The position numbers were made by a program, and so were the translations under genes. A DNA stretch of 50,391 nt from JBJXHG01 sp046160865 (GTDB lineage: Bacteria; Planctomycetota; UBA1135; GCA-002686595): positions 1-50,391 of the forward strand of contig JBJXHG010000030.1 of the NCBI GenBank assembly GCA_046160865.1, given 5' to 3'. Of the stretch, positions 7,778-16,245 are shown in pieces. The notes under the pieces were generated by a model. The model saw nothing but the letters and a program-made list of their open reading frames with translations. It was not told the origin of the DNA and made no database searches. Within the stretch, counting starts at the first letter, position 1; every line of letters begins with the position of its first letter.

Positions 7778-9208
7778 TCACAACAGCCGCAGCACCGCGA
7801 CCACGCCGCCCTTCTGTGCGACGTTGACGACCTTCTTGCGCGATGCGCGGCCGAGGATGCCGAGGTGCTGCTCGCTCGCGAAGAGCCCGAGCACCGAGAA
7901 GTACTCCGCGCGACCGAGGTTGCCGTCTTCGTCGATGATCGGGAAGTCCTTCTCGGCGACGGGGTGGTAGCGCTGCACGACCCACTTCGACGGCTCGCCC
8001 AGCGCCTTTGCGAGTGCGAGATCCCACTCGCGCGGCTCCATCTCGCGCCCGAGCTGAATGCCTTCGCCGCCGTACGCGCGATTCGGTTTGAGCACGAGGT
8101 CCTCGCGGTTCGCGGAGAGCCAGTGCAGGAGCTCGATCTCCTTGCCGTCGGGATCCGTGCTGCGCGCGTCCTCGACGAGGCGCGTCCACGGAATGTGGTT
8201 CGTGAACACGCGCTTCTCCTCGACGGTGAAGTACTCGAGGAAGCGCGGTGACGTGAACACTTGGAACGCGCTCTTGTGATCGAACTCAGCCGCGAGCGAC
8301 GACACCGCGCGGCCCGTGAGCAACGCGTGGCGCATCGCCGACATGTCCTCGCCGGCTTCCTCTTTCGCGGCGAGGTCGTTGATCTCGTGATCGCGGTAGA
8401 TGAGGTCGATCGGTACGTCCTCGTACCAGATCTCTCCGTCGTGCAGTCGCAGCTCGCGCGGATCGACGTGCCACACCTCGATCCCGAGTGAGCGCAGGTA
8501 CTCGACGTTGCGCGGGAACTCGGTGATGCCGCCGGTCAGGTCCTTGTACTGGCAGAGCGCGACGTTGAAGCGCTTGAGCCGCAGATAGCGCGCGTGATCC
8601 GCGAGCACTTCCAGCAACACGCGCCGCGGATCGTCGTTCGGCTCGAGGATGAGCGTCGGCGCGCTGCGGCGCAGCGCCGGCACGACGTGCTTCAGCACGA
8701 TGTCTTCGATCGTCGGCGCGACGTACGTGCCGCCCGCGCCGGTCGGATTGAACTCGAAGAACTGCGTGCTCTTGACCCAGTCGTGCGAGCCGAAGTCCGT
8801 CGAGCAGTCGAAGCGGCCGAAGAACACCTCGTCGGGACGCCGGCCTTGGCTGAGGTCGGCGATCCAACGCTCTTCGCGCTCTTCGAGCGGCAAGAGCCGG
8901 CGCACGTCCGCGTCGTGCAGCCAGAGGCGATAGAGCTTGGCGTGCGCGGACTCCAAGACGCGCGTGACGCGCTGCAGATAGTTGCGCTGGTTCCCGCCGA
9001 GCACGCGCGGCCGCAGCATGATCGGCGTGGCGCGCGGCGTGCCGTCGTCGTCCTCGTACACGATGCCGCGCGCGAGGCCTTCGGCGTGCACCGCGCGCTT
9101 GATCGCGGCGAGCTCGGCCGGCGGAACACGCTCGAGCAGCCCGTTGAGCGTCGTCCCCAAGCTGGCGCGCAGGTTGCCGCCGCGAAGAAACGGAGAAGAC
9201 TGGCCCAT
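7778..9208 (-). CDS. Circularly permuted-type ATP-grasp protein
   Basis: This is a cytosolic protein of about 476 residues. The central region has RFDCSTDFG…FFEFNPTGAGG, which resembles the metal- and substrate-binding core of glutathionylspermidine-synthase-like and circularly permuted ATP-grasp enzymes. Near the C-terminus LVLKPNRAYGGEGIQLG is a clear ATP-grasp nucleotide-binding loop, here C-terminal to the metal-site motif as expected for the permuted fold. I chose ATG 9208 because the preceding 17 codons lack family character. Such enzymes form amide bonds between a carboxylate and an amine using ATP. The substrate is unknown, and no partner amidase or alpha-E protein is present. Confidence 0.8.
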   Translation of the reverse strand: MGQSSPFLRGGNLRASLGTTLNGLLERVPPAELAAIKRAVHAEGLARGIVYEDDDGTPRATPIMLRPRVLGGNQRNYLQRVTRVLESAHAKLYRLWLHDADVRRLLPLEEREERWIADLSQGRRPDEVFFGRFDCSTDFGSHDWVKSTQFFEFNPTGAGGTYVAPTIEDIVLKHVVPALRRSAPTLILEPNDDPRRVLLEVLADHARYLRLKRFNVALCQYKDLTGGITEFPRNVEYLRSLGIEVWHVDPRELRLHDGEIWYEDVPIDLIYRDHEINDLAAKEEAGEDMSAMRHALLTGRAVSSLAAEFDHKSAFQVFTSPRFLEYFTVEEKRVFTNHIPWTRLVEDARSTDPDGKEIELLHWLSANREDLVLKPNRAYGGEGIQLGREMEPREWDLALAKALGEPSKWVVQRYHPVAEKDFPIIDEDGNLGRAEYFSVLGLFASEQHLGILGRASRKKVVNVAQKGGVVAVLRLL

Positions 9209-9404
9209 GGGGGGTGCGAGATCGTGACCGCCGCCGCACGTCCCGGCAACGGCGTGCACACCCGCTCACGGCTTTTTGGCGCGCTTTTCAAAGGAATCGC
9301 CGCGTTTGCGGAACACGCGTGCAGGGCGCGAGCGATCCGCGTTGTCGAAGCGTGAGCGTCCTTCCGACGCGCGCGTGGCCGTGGCGGGCTTGTGGATCCG
9401 CCTC

Positions 9405-9410
9405 TACAGT
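9405..9410 (+). promoter_or_regulatory. Candidate -10 box upstream of the DUF1579 gene
   Basis: The hexamer TACAGT lies 53 bp before the ATG at 9463, in an otherwise GC-rich intergenic segment. It fits a TAnnnT -10 pattern. No convincing -35 element is visible. Confidence 0.3.
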
Positions 9411-9462
9411 CCGTGCGCGCCAGAGTTCGCCGCCGCAGTCCCCCCAAACTAAGGAAGCAGTC

Positions 9463-10011
9463 ATGAAGCTCTCGTTCGTCGTCGCCGCCGCCGCGCTGGC
9501 CGGCATCGTCTGTCTCTCGTTCACGTCGGCGCAGGAGGATGCGCCGCCGATGGCGAAGCCCGGCAAGCAGCACGAGCTTCTCGCTCGCAAGGTCGGAACG
9601 TGGGACGCACTGATGACGATGGGCGGACAGCCCGGCGGCAAGGCGGTCTTCACCGCGAAGATGGATCACGGCGGCCTGTGGCTCGTCGGTGACTTCCGCG
9701 GCGAGTTCATGGGCGCTCCGTTCAGCGGTCACGAAGTCGCGGGCTACGACTCGAAGAAGCAGAAGTACGTGTCGACGTGGATCGACTCGATGATCGACCG
9801 CGTCATGGTGTTCGAGGGCGACTACGACGAGAAGACGAAGACGACGTCCTTGTGGACGGAAGGCACCGACCCGATGACCGGCAAGCCGATGCGCGAGCGC
9901 CACGACCACAAGTTCATCGACGCCGACAACTGGGAGTTCACGATGAACCATCCGCAGGCCGACGGCTCGTACGCGCCGGTATTGACCGTCACCTACAAGC
10001 GCAAGAAGTGA
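9463..10011 (+). CDS. DUF1579 family exported protein
   Basis: This is a 182-residue protein with an N-terminal signal peptide (MKLSFVVAAAALAGIVCLSF, cleavage near TSAQ) and a DUF1579 body: LLARKVGTWDALMTM, a FMGAPFSGHEVAGYDSKKQKYVSTWIDS segment and KPMRERHDHKFIDADNWEF. The family forms a lipocalin-like beta barrel and is abundant in Planctomycetota and relatives; its ligand is unknown. An AAGGA ribosome-binding site lies about 8 bases before the ATG, which supports this start. A hairpin follows the stop, so it is probably monocistronic. Confidence 0.92.
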   Translation: MKLSFVVAAAALAGIVCLSFTSAQEDAPPMAKPGKQHELLARKVGTWDALMTMGGQPGGKAVFTAKMDHGGLWLVGDFRGEFMGAPFSGHEVAGYDSKKQKYVSTWIDSMIDRVMVFEGDYDEKTKTTSLWTEGTDPMTGKPMRERHDHKFIDADNWEFTMNHPQADGSYAPVLTVTYKRKK

Positions 10012-10031
10012 CGGCGGGGCGCGGGGCGATG

Positions 10032-10057
10032 AAGAGCGCATTCGGGGATGCGCTCTT
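10032..10057 (+). terminator. Hairpin terminator after the DUF1579 gene
   Basis: A perfect 10-bp stem (AAGAGCGCAT paired with ATGCGCTCTT) with a 6-nt loop begins 20 bp after the stop codon. The 3' arm ends in CTTT but no long T run follows. Confidence 0.6.
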
Positions 10058-10245
10058 TGCGCCTCGAGCGGACAGCGGACGCCGCGCGGGGAATCGTCGA
10101 GCCGTCGCAACCGGCGAGCCGACACCGCAGGCAAGATGCGCGACACAGCGAGCGTAGGCAGCTGACACGGGTCCCCGCCGTCCGTTCGAATTGAGGGGCG
10201 CTCCGCGCGAGGACGCGCTCCGCGCATAGAGGCGCGCTTCGCGCG
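10058..10245. other. Convergent intergenic segment with GCGC-rich short palindromes
   Basis: About 190 bp between the DUF1579 terminator and the stop of the kinase gene. The last 45 bp contain repeated short units related to GCGCGCTTCGCGCGC that could form small hairpins after the kinase stop. I see no gene here. Confidence 0.4.
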
Positions 10246-12351
10246 CTAGCCGGCGAGCTTCTGAAACTCGGGCAGGCCGCGCAGCACGTCGAGGTCGGTG
10301 TTGCGCACGAGCTCCGACTGGATGAAGAACCCGCGCGCTTGCGCGGCCGACAGCGAGTCGACCGCGTCGGGCAGATCGCCGATGATCGCGTACACGCACG
10401 CCGAGTTGAACGCGGTGTAGCCGTCCTTGGGCGAGAACTCGCGCGCCGTCGCGACGGCCGCGCGGGCTTCGTCGGCGAGACCCATGCGCGCGAGCAGCAT
10501 CGCGAGGTGCAAGCGCGCCTCCTGGTTGTCGGGCACGGTCGCGAGGTGCGCGCGTGCGGCCGCGATGCCCGAATCCGCCGTCGTCAACGCCTCTTCGTAG
10601 CGATTCAGGCGCTGCAGCACCGTGTACAAGTGGTCGTAGGACGCGATGTGCACCGGCCGCAGCGCGATCGCGCGCTGCAAGAGCGGCGACGCGTTCTTGA
10701 AGTTTCCGGCGCGCGCGAGGACCGCGCCGAGCAAGCGGTGCGCGAGCCACTCGTCTTGGTCGAGCTGGATCGCGAGCCGGTACTCGCGCTGCGCGTCGGC
10801 CGTGTGGCCGGAGAGGTGCCACGCGAAGCCGAGCGACGTGTGCGCCTCCGCGCTGTTCGGATCGACCGCGAGCGCGCGGGCCGCGTACGCGCGCGCTTCG
10901 TCGAGGAACGTCGTGTCGCCGTCCCAGTACAAGTACTTGCGCACCATCGCTTCGGACAAGCCGGCGTACGCGAGCGCGCAGTACGGATCCTCCTCTGTCG
11001 CGCGGCGGAACGAGCTCATCGCGGAGAGCAGGTGCTTCGTCGAGCCGCGGTGGAGCAGATCGTGCGCGCGGAGTGCGAGCTGACGCGCTTGGTTCACGTT
11101 GCGGCGCGCGGTCTCAGAAGGCCGACGCGCGGATTCGGAGAGGCGCTTCTTGACCGTGCGCACGGCGCTGCGCATGAGGCCGTCTTGCAGCGCCCATTCG
11201 TCCTTGTCCGCGAACTCGACCGCGTCGATCCATTGCTCGCGCGAGCCGCGGCCGTGGTCGGCGAATTGCTCGAGCGTCGCGGTCAAGCGCCCGCGCGCGT
11301 CCGACAGCGTGAGCTCCATGCGCAGCACGAAGTCGAACTCGACATCGTTCGGCAGCACGTCGTCCTCGAGCAAGTTGACCGTCAGGCCGCGCGTGCGCGC
11401 GAGCTCGAGCGCGAGGTCCTTGCGCAGCGATCCCGCGAGCAGCTTGCACGCCTCGGCCTGCGCACCACCGCATCGGATCGGCGTGATCAAGAGCGTGCCC
11501 GAAACGTTGCCGACGCCAGCGGAGCCGCTCGCCGTGACACCGCCGTCGGCGATCGCTTGCAGCGCGCCGTGCGCGGCCTCCGCGTCGCCGTATCGGTCGG
11601 TCGGAACCGGCTCGAGGCAGCGCATCACGAAGCTCTCGAACGCGGGTGGCAACCCCATGCGGATCTCCGACGGCCGGCGCGGCTTGCCATCGAGGATCGC
11701 CATGCAGACTTCGGGGAAGCTCTTCCCGGGGAACGGGAGCTGGCCGGTCAGCGCGTGGTACAGCACCGAGCCTAGCGCGAACACGTCGGAGCGCACGTCG
11801 AGGTCGTCGCCGCGCACCTGCTCCGGCGACATGTAGAGCACGGTGCCGACGAGCATCCCGTGTTGCGTGATGTTCGCTTCGTTGTTCGCGCGCGCGATGC
11901 CGAAGTCGAGCAGCTTCACGGCCCCGTCGTCCTGGACCATGATGTTCGCGGGCTTCAGATCGCGGTGGATCAGGCCGCTCTTGTGCACGAGCGCGAGCGC
12001 CTGCGTCACTTGCAGGGCGATGCGCAAGCACTCTTCGAAGCCGAGTGACTGCTCCTTGATGATCTTGTCGAGCGTCCGGCCCTGCAGGTACTCCATCGCG
12101 ATGAACGAGGTGCCCTGATCCTTGCCGTACTCGTAGATCGTCGCGATGTTCGGATGCGCCAAGTTGCTCGTGTGCTTCGCCTCGCGCAGGAAACGGTGGT
12201 CGGCCGCGGGGTCGATCTCCGCGTGCGCGCGCAGGATCTTGAGCGCGACGGTCCGCCCGAGCTGCTGGTCGACCGCGCGGTAGACCTCCGAGAGCGGACC
12301 CTCGCCGAGACGATCGGTCTCGGGGTCGAACTGGAAGTGCGCGAACTGCAT
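10246..12351 (-). CDS. Ser/Thr protein kinase with C-terminal TPR repeats
   Basis: This protein is about 701 residues long. Residues 14-265 form a Hanks-type kinase: nucleotide loop GEGPLSEV at 16-23 (a serine replaces the third glycine), ATP-binding Lys38, HRDLKPAN at 129-136, DFG at 149-151 and an SPEQ activation-segment end, so it should be active. A middle domain (about 270-400) resembles the TolB/FlgO-like domain that often joins kinase and TPR modules. At least four TPR-like repeats follow. No transmembrane helix is evident, so it is probably cytosolic. The frame is open to 12474; I prefer ATG 12351, just before the conserved FQFDPETDRLGEG, with 12408 as an alternative. Confidence 0.92.
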   Translation of the reverse strand: MQFAHFQFDPETDRLGEGPLSEVYRAVDQQLGRTVALKILRAHAEIDPAADHRFLREAKHTSNLAHPNIATIYEYGKDQGTSFIAMEYLQGRTLDKIIKEQSLGFEECLRIALQVTQALALVHKSGLIHRDLKPANIMVQDDGAVKLLDFGIARANNEANITQHGMLVGTVLYMSPEQVRGDDLDVRSDVFALGSVLYHALTGQLPFPGKSFPEVCMAILDGKPRRPSEIRMGLPPAFESFVMRCLEPVPTDRYGDAEAAHGALQAIADGGVTASGSAGVGNVSGTLLITPIRCGGAQAEACKLLAGSLRKDLALELARTRGLTVNLLEDDVLPNDVEFDFVLRMELTLSDARGRLTATLEQFADHGRGSREQWIDAVEFADKDEWALQDGLMRSAVRTVKKRLSESARRPSETARRNVNQARQLALRAHDLLHRGSTKHLLSAMSSFRRATEEDPYCALAYAGLSEAMVRKYLYWDGDTTFLDEARAYAARALAVDPNSAEAHTSLGFAWHLSGHTADAQREYRLAIQLDQDEWLAHRLLGAVLARAGNFKNASPLLQRAIALRPVHIASYDHLYTVLQRLNRYEEALTTADSGIAAARAHLATVPDNQEARLHLAMLLARMGLADEARAAVATAREFSPKDGYTAFNSACVYAIIGDLPDAVDSLSAAQARGFFIQSELVRNTDLDVLRGLPEFQKLAG

Positions 12352-12479
12352 GCGGGGAGCCAGGTGTGCAGCCGCGCACGAGTACGTCGCGGCCGGGGGG
12401 GACGTCATTATGGTGGGGAGTGTTCGCCTTGGCGACAGCCCGGACGCTTGCTCTCGAGCACCGGGCGATGGCATCTAGT

Positions 12480-12617
12480 GATTGGTGGTGAACATCACTC
12501 GGTCCGGCGGCCGGCCGTTCGTGCGGCTCGGCGTCGCACGATCCCCGCTTCCGATGCGAGTGGGGATCTCGAGCGCACGGACGACTTCCGAACTCGAAGC
12601 ACGTTCACCACGGATTG
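12480..12617. repeat. Inverted-repeat element, GTGGTGAAC subfamily (copy A)
   Basis: The ends read GTGGTGAAC (12485-12493) and its exact complement GTTCACCAC (12603-12611). GATTG lies directly before the left end and again one base after the right end, a possible 5-bp target duplication. The interior (CCGTTCG, a TCCCCG segment, then GCACGGACGACTT) matches the element at 47185-47306 in the same order. It fills the gap between the divergent kinase gene and the 256-aa gene, ending about 10 bp before the ATG at 12627. Confidence 0.7.
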
Positions 12618-12626
12618 CTGAGCCAA

Positions 12627-13397
12627 ATGTCGTCACCCGCCGCCTCCGATCCTGAACCGTCCACGCGAGCCGAGCTCGTGCCGCTCGTCGAGGGCGATTT
12701 CTTCGCGCTCTCGCCGGCCTGTGCGCGCGATCCGCAGTACAACGACCGGCGCCTCGAGCTGCGCCGCAAGCTGTCGTCGCTCGCGAAGGTCGTCGCGGCC
12801 CGCGCCAAGGACGCGGGCGTCGTGCTCGACACGCGCACGAGCCTGCACAATCCGCACGCATTCAATCACATGCAAGTGCGCCGGCTGTGGGCGTACACGT
12901 GCCGCGACAAGAAGGAGAAGGCGCGGCTGCGGCGCGTCGTCGGCAACGAGCTCGGCAAGGACCTCGATTCGGCGTACCGCAATGCGTACGTCTGCGTGGC
13001 GCTCGAGCACGACGTCGTGGAAGTGTCGTTGCGCGTGCACGCCGACGCCTGGTTCGACGGCCAGAACTTGAAGAATCGCGTGCAGCGCGAGGGCGTCGCC
13101 GCGTGGAAAGCTGTGCTCAACGAGCTCGACGGCTATCGCTTGAAGCTCGCCGACTGGAAGGGCGAGTGGATCTGCGGCGTGCTGAAGACGGAGCAGCTCG
13201 AAGAGTTCCTGAAGTACTACAAGCCCGGCGAGCACGCACTCGTGGTCGAGCGTCGCTACGCCGCGCCTCAAGGCGCGCGCGGCGAGGTGCTGTCGCCGGA
13301 AATGCCGGAGCGTCTGGTCGACGAATGCTCGCGCTTGCTGCCGCTGTATCGCTTCAGCGCGTGGTCGCAGGAGAGCGACTTCTTGTTCGCGCGCTAA
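12627..13397 (+). CDS. Conserved protein of unknown function, 256 aa
   Basis: This is a soluble protein of 256 residues with no signal or membrane segment. Notable features are a TRTSLHNPHAFNHMQVRRLWAY stretch near residues 67-88, a basic KKEKARLRRVVG helix, a DVVEVSLRVHADAWFDGQNLKNRV segment, and a C-terminus ending in WSQESDFLFAR. The mixture of strands and charged helices suggests an alpha/beta fold, but I do not recognise the family. I chose ATG 12627 over the upstream TTG at 12615. The gene is unusual in being enclosed by two inverted-repeat elements: one ends about 10 bp before the ATG, and the other begins with the TAA stop codon itself. Confidence 0.75.
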   Translation: MSSPAASDPEPSTRAELVPLVEGDFFALSPACARDPQYNDRRLELRRKLSSLAKVVAARAKDAGVVLDTRTSLHNPHAFNHMQVRRLWAYTCRDKKEKARLRRVVGNELGKDLDSAYRNAYVCVALEHDVVEVSLRVHADAWFDGQNLKNRVQREGVAAWKAVLNELDGYRLKLADWKGEWICGVLKTEQLEEFLKYYKPGEHALVVERRYAAPQGARGEVLSPEMPERLVDECSRLLPLYRFSAWSQESDFLFAR

Positions 13398-13574
13398 CCC
13401 GCATTTCTCACCACACCGCGGCTGCAACGGCGCAATTGCCGGCGTCTGCGGCGTCGAGCTCGGTCACGCTCCTCGGCGACCTTACCAGGTCGCCTCCGGT
13501 GCGCTCGGTCGCTCGACTTGCATCCACCGACACTTGCACCGTTTCGCTCGCGGTGTGGTGAGAAATACGGGTTA
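13395..13574. repeat. Inverted-repeat element, CCCGCATTTCTCACCAC subfamily (copy B)
   Basis: This is a 180-bp element with 26-nt terminal arms at 13395-13420 and 13549-13574. They are reverse complements at 25 of 26 positions, beginning TAACCCGCATTTCTCACCAC. The first TAA is the stop codon of the preceding gene. Inside is a perfect 8-bp hairpin, GGCGACCT-TACC-AGGTCGCC, at 13475-13494. The segment CGGCGCAATTGCCGGCGTCT and the hairpin recur with few changes in the copy at 22923-23097. It lies between convergent genes, so it could also act as a bidirectional terminator. Confidence 0.85.
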
Positions 13575-13599
13575 AGCCAGGCTCCTCGCCGTGCTCGGC

Positions 13600-14808
13600 T
13601 TAGAAGCTGAGCTGCAGCTCGATCAGGAACGCGTCTTCGTCGTCGTCGCTACCGTCGCCGAGATCGACTTCGTCCGCGTAGTCCGTGTGCACGAGCGCGT
13701 GGCGCAGCGTCACGTGCCGGCTCGCGATCCAGTTCAAGGCAAGGGAGTACGTGCGGATGCGATCGGTGAACGTGCCCGGTAGCGCGAGCGCGGCGTTCGC
13801 GAGATCCGAATCGAGCGCGAGATCCGAGTAGCGTGCGGCGACGACCCAAGCGCCGCGCCCCGTCCAGGCGCGGAAGTCGAACGGTTGCGCGGGAGCGACG
13901 CCGCCGAACGTGCGCGCTTCGCCGGTCAGCACGTGCGCGAGCGACACGTAGCCGCCGCGGATCGCGATGCGCTCGTCCGCCGCAGCGAGCGACATCTCTT
14001 GCGCGGCATGGAGGTACTCCGCTTGCACGAACCACGGTCCGTGGAACCACGCGCTCTCGAGTCCCACACGCGTGCGCGCGCCGTCGAGCGCGACGCCGGG
14101 CGCGAACTCGACCACGGCGAGGCCGGTCTCGTTGTCGATCGTGTCGCCGCCGACGTCTTCGTCCTGGCGTCCGGTCGTGCCGGCGACGCCGAACTGAAGA
14201 TTGGTCCACGCCGACTCGGCGCGCGGCGCGAACGGATGCCACATCGCACGCGCCGCGACGTCCTTGCTGCTGTTCGTGTCCGCGTCGCCGGTGCCGTTGT
14301 AGACCGCGCAGCCGTACTCCCACGCACGATCGCGCGAGCGCCCGTTCACGAACACGCCGTGGTCCTCCGCCGGCGAGAACTGGTTGAGGATCGAGAAGCG
14401 CGCGAAGTCGATGCCGCGGCGCGAGCGCACCTCTTCGAGCCCGAACGGCGCCTTCATGCGTCCAAACATCGCGCGCGCATCGCCGTCCCGCATGTCGAAT
14501 CCGACCCAGGCTTCTTCCATTTCGAAGTCGTCGGGCACGAAGTTCGGCTCGAGGTGCGCGAGGAATCCGCCGGGCGCGCGGACACCGAACTCGAGGCGCA
14601 TGCGCCGCACGTCGAAGTCCGTCGACGGGTCGCGCGCGCCGTCGAATGCGTTCGCGCCGAACTGGAACAATCCGCCGATCGTGAGCTCGGCTTCGCCGTC
14701 CTCGGAGCGCAAGAAGAAGTGCTGGTCGTAGCCCAACTGCTGCGCGCCGGCCGGCGATGCGAGCACGAGCGTCGTGATGCAGATGAACGGTGAGCCGAGT
14801 CGTCGCAT
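13600..14808 (-). CDS. Phosphate-selective porin O/P family outer-membrane protein
   Basis: This 402-residue protein begins with a signal peptide (MRRLGSPFICITTLVLASPAGA, then QQ) and continues as an alternating-hydrophobicity beta barrel. It ends in the typical aromatic outer-membrane terminus (…FLIELQLSF). The segment HFFLRSEDGEAELTIGGLFQF, followed by RMRLEFGV…EPNF and GRMKAPFGLEEVRS, is characteristic of the OprP/OprO-like porin family. It should insert in the outer membrane as a channel; the solute is not predictable. The frame is open far upstream but the signal peptide fixes the start at ATG 14808. It is divergent from the beta-lactamase-fold gene, with about 70 bp between the starts. 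Confidence 0.88.
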   Translation of the reverse strand: MRRLGSPFICITTLVLASPAGAQQLGYDQHFFLRSEDGEAELTIGGLFQFGANAFDGARDPSTDFDVRRMRLEFGVRAPGGFLAHLEPNFVPDDFEMEEAWVGFDMRDGDARAMFGRMKAPFGLEEVRSRRGIDFARFSILNQFSPAEDHGVFVNGRSRDRAWEYGCAVYNGTGDADTNSSKDVAARAMWHPFAPRAESAWTNLQFGVAGTTGRQDEDVGGDTIDNETGLAVVEFAPGVALDGARTRVGLESAWFHGPWFVQAEYLHAAQEMSLAAADERIAIRGGYVSLAHVLTGEARTFGGVAPAQPFDFRAWTGRGAWVVAARYSDLALDSDLANAALALPGTFTDRIRTYSLALNWIASRHVTLRHALVHTDYADEVDLGDGSDDDEDAFLIELQLSF

Positions 14809-14823
14809 AACGTCGTGCGGCGG

Positions 14824-14829
14824 TACGCT
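14824..14829 (+). promoter_or_regulatory. Candidate -10 box upstream of the beta-lactamase-fold gene
   Basis: TACGCT lies 52 bp before the GTG start at 14881 and matches the TAnnCT hexamer seen before pntA, the SurA/PpiC-like gene and the ThuA gene. Confidence 0.4.
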
Positions 14830-14880
14830 AGCGTCCCACCGTGGCGGTCCACAACTTCGCTGCCACTCTGGAGGACAATC

Positions 14881-16230
14881 GTGATCGAAACGATGCTGCG
14901 CTGGCTCTCGTGTGTCGTGCTGGCTGTCACGTTCCACGTGAACGTCGTCGCGGCGCAGGACGAAGCGATCCTGGAGCGGCGTGTGCGCGAAGTCGGAGCT
15001 CTCGTCTCCGCGGATCCGAAGTGGAGCGATGACTTGTTCGATCCGGCCTTTCTCGCGGCCGTCCCGCCGGCCAAGCTCCGCGAACTCGGCCGCGGGATCT
15101 TCCAGCAGTGCGGGCGCGTGACGGCGACGTCGCTCGTGCAGCGCGAATCGGCGCTCGCGGGCAAGTTCGAAGCCGTGCTCGAGAAGGGGTTCGCGATGCC
15201 GATCACGATCGGCCTCACGGCGAGCGAGCCGCACTCGATCGTCTCCTTGTGGTTCGGCGCGCCGGCGCCGAGCGTCGGCGACTGGAATGCCGCCGCCCTC
15301 GAGATTGCGAAGCTGCCCGGTTCGGTGTCGCTCGGGATCTACCGCGTGAAGCGCGAAGGCGATGCGAGCGTGCTCGAGAAGATCGTCGAGCACGAGCCGG
15401 ATCGCGTGCTCGCGATCGGCTCGGCGTTCAAGCTGTACGTGATCGGCGCGCTGGTGCGCGAGGTCGAGGCGGAGCGACGCAAGCTCGAGGGCACGATCGC
15501 GCTCCAGAAGAACTGGCGCTCGTTGCCATCGGGCAAGCTGCACGCATGGCCCGCGGGCTCGCCGGTCACGTTGCACACGCTGGCGGCGCTGATGATCTCC
15601 GAGAGCGACAACACCGCGACGGACCACTTGCTGTTCGCGCTCGGACGCGAGCGCGTCGAAGCGCTGCTCGCACCGATGGGCAACACGAACGCCGCGAGGA
15701 ACGAGCCGTTCCTCTCCACGTCGGAGATGTTCCGCTTGAAGCTCGCGTCGGGCGGCAAGCTCGCGGCGGAGTACGTCGAGCTGACTGCGGCGAAGCGACG
15801 CGAGTTCCTGGCGCAGCGACTACCACCGCTCGACGGTCCCGAGATGGCCGGCGCAAGCTTCACGAAGCCGTTCGAGATCGAGCGGATCGAGTGGTTCGCG
15901 TCCGCGCGCGAGCTGTGCCGCGCGATGGTGTGGCTCCGCGACTCGACCGAGAGCGTCGCGACGCGCCCGTTGCGGGAAGTGCTCGCCATCAATCCCGGCC
16001 TCGACGTGTCGCGCGACGCATTCCCGTTCGTCGGCTTCAAGGGCGGCTCGGAGCCGGGTGTGCTCAACCTCACGTACTTGCTTCAGGCGCAGTCCGGCGA
16101 TTGGTACGCGCTGTCGTGCGGTTGGAACGATCCGGCGCAGTCCGTGGACGAGGCGCGGCTCGTCGGGCTCGTGACGCGGATGCTCGCGTTGCTGGCGAAG
16201 GAAACGACGTCGGCTGGCGCGACGAAGTGA
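14881..16230 (+). CDS. Class A beta-lactamase-fold serine hydrolase, exported
   Basis: This 449-residue protein has a signal peptide (hydrophobic run about residues 6-25, cleavage near VVAAQ). The serine-hydrolase motifs are in order: S181-A-F-K184 (SxxK), S242-D-N244 (SDN) and a K-G-G triad around residue 391 in place of KTG. An N-terminal extension of about 150 residues precedes the fold, and class A enzymes are only about 290 residues long, so it is probably a periplasmic esterase, peptidase or beta-lactam-interacting protein of unknown substrate rather than a standard resistance enzyme. The start is the GTG at 14881, 6 bases after a GGAGG ribosome-binding site (14870-14874). Confidence 0.88.
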   Translation: MIETMLRWLSCVVLAVTFHVNVVAAQDEAILERRVREVGALVSADPKWSDDLFDPAFLAAVPPAKLRELGRGIFQQCGRVTATSLVQRESALAGKFEAVLEKGFAMPITIGLTASEPHSIVSLWFGAPAPSVGDWNAAALEIAKLPGSVSLGIYRVKREGDASVLEKIVEHEPDRVLAIGSAFKLYVIGALVREVEAERRKLEGTIALQKNWRSLPSGKLHAWPAGSPVTLHTLAALMISESDNTATDHLLFALGRERVEALLAPMGNTNAARNEPFLSTSEMFRLKLASGGKLAAEYVELTAAKRREFLAQRLPPLDGPEMAGASFTKPFEIERIEWFASARELCRAMVWLRDSTESVATRPLREVLAINPGLDVSRDAFPFVGFKGGSEPGVLNLTYLLQAQSGDWYALSCGWNDPAQSVDEARLVGLVTRMLALLAKETTSAGATK

Positions 16231-16245
16231 GCTGAGCGCGATCGC

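Noticed and set aside
7778..9208. Assigning glutathionylspermidine synthase activity
   Set aside because: Only the ATP-grasp core motifs are visible; the amidase domain and substrate-specific residues are not, so a generic ATP-grasp call is safer.
10204..10245. A separate repeat family of GCGCGCTTCGCGCGC units
   Set aside because: Short alternating GC palindromes are expected often at this base composition and no ordered longer unit was seen.
13395..13574. CRISPR repeat units
   Set aside because: The repeats occur as inverted pairs scattered over tens of kilobases, with no regular spacer array and no cas genes.
14881..16230. Calling the SxxK protein a beta-lactam resistance gene
   Set aside because: The SxxK, SDN and K-G-G motifs support the fold, but the length, the N-terminal extension and the lack of a clear Glu166 loop do not justify a resistance claim.
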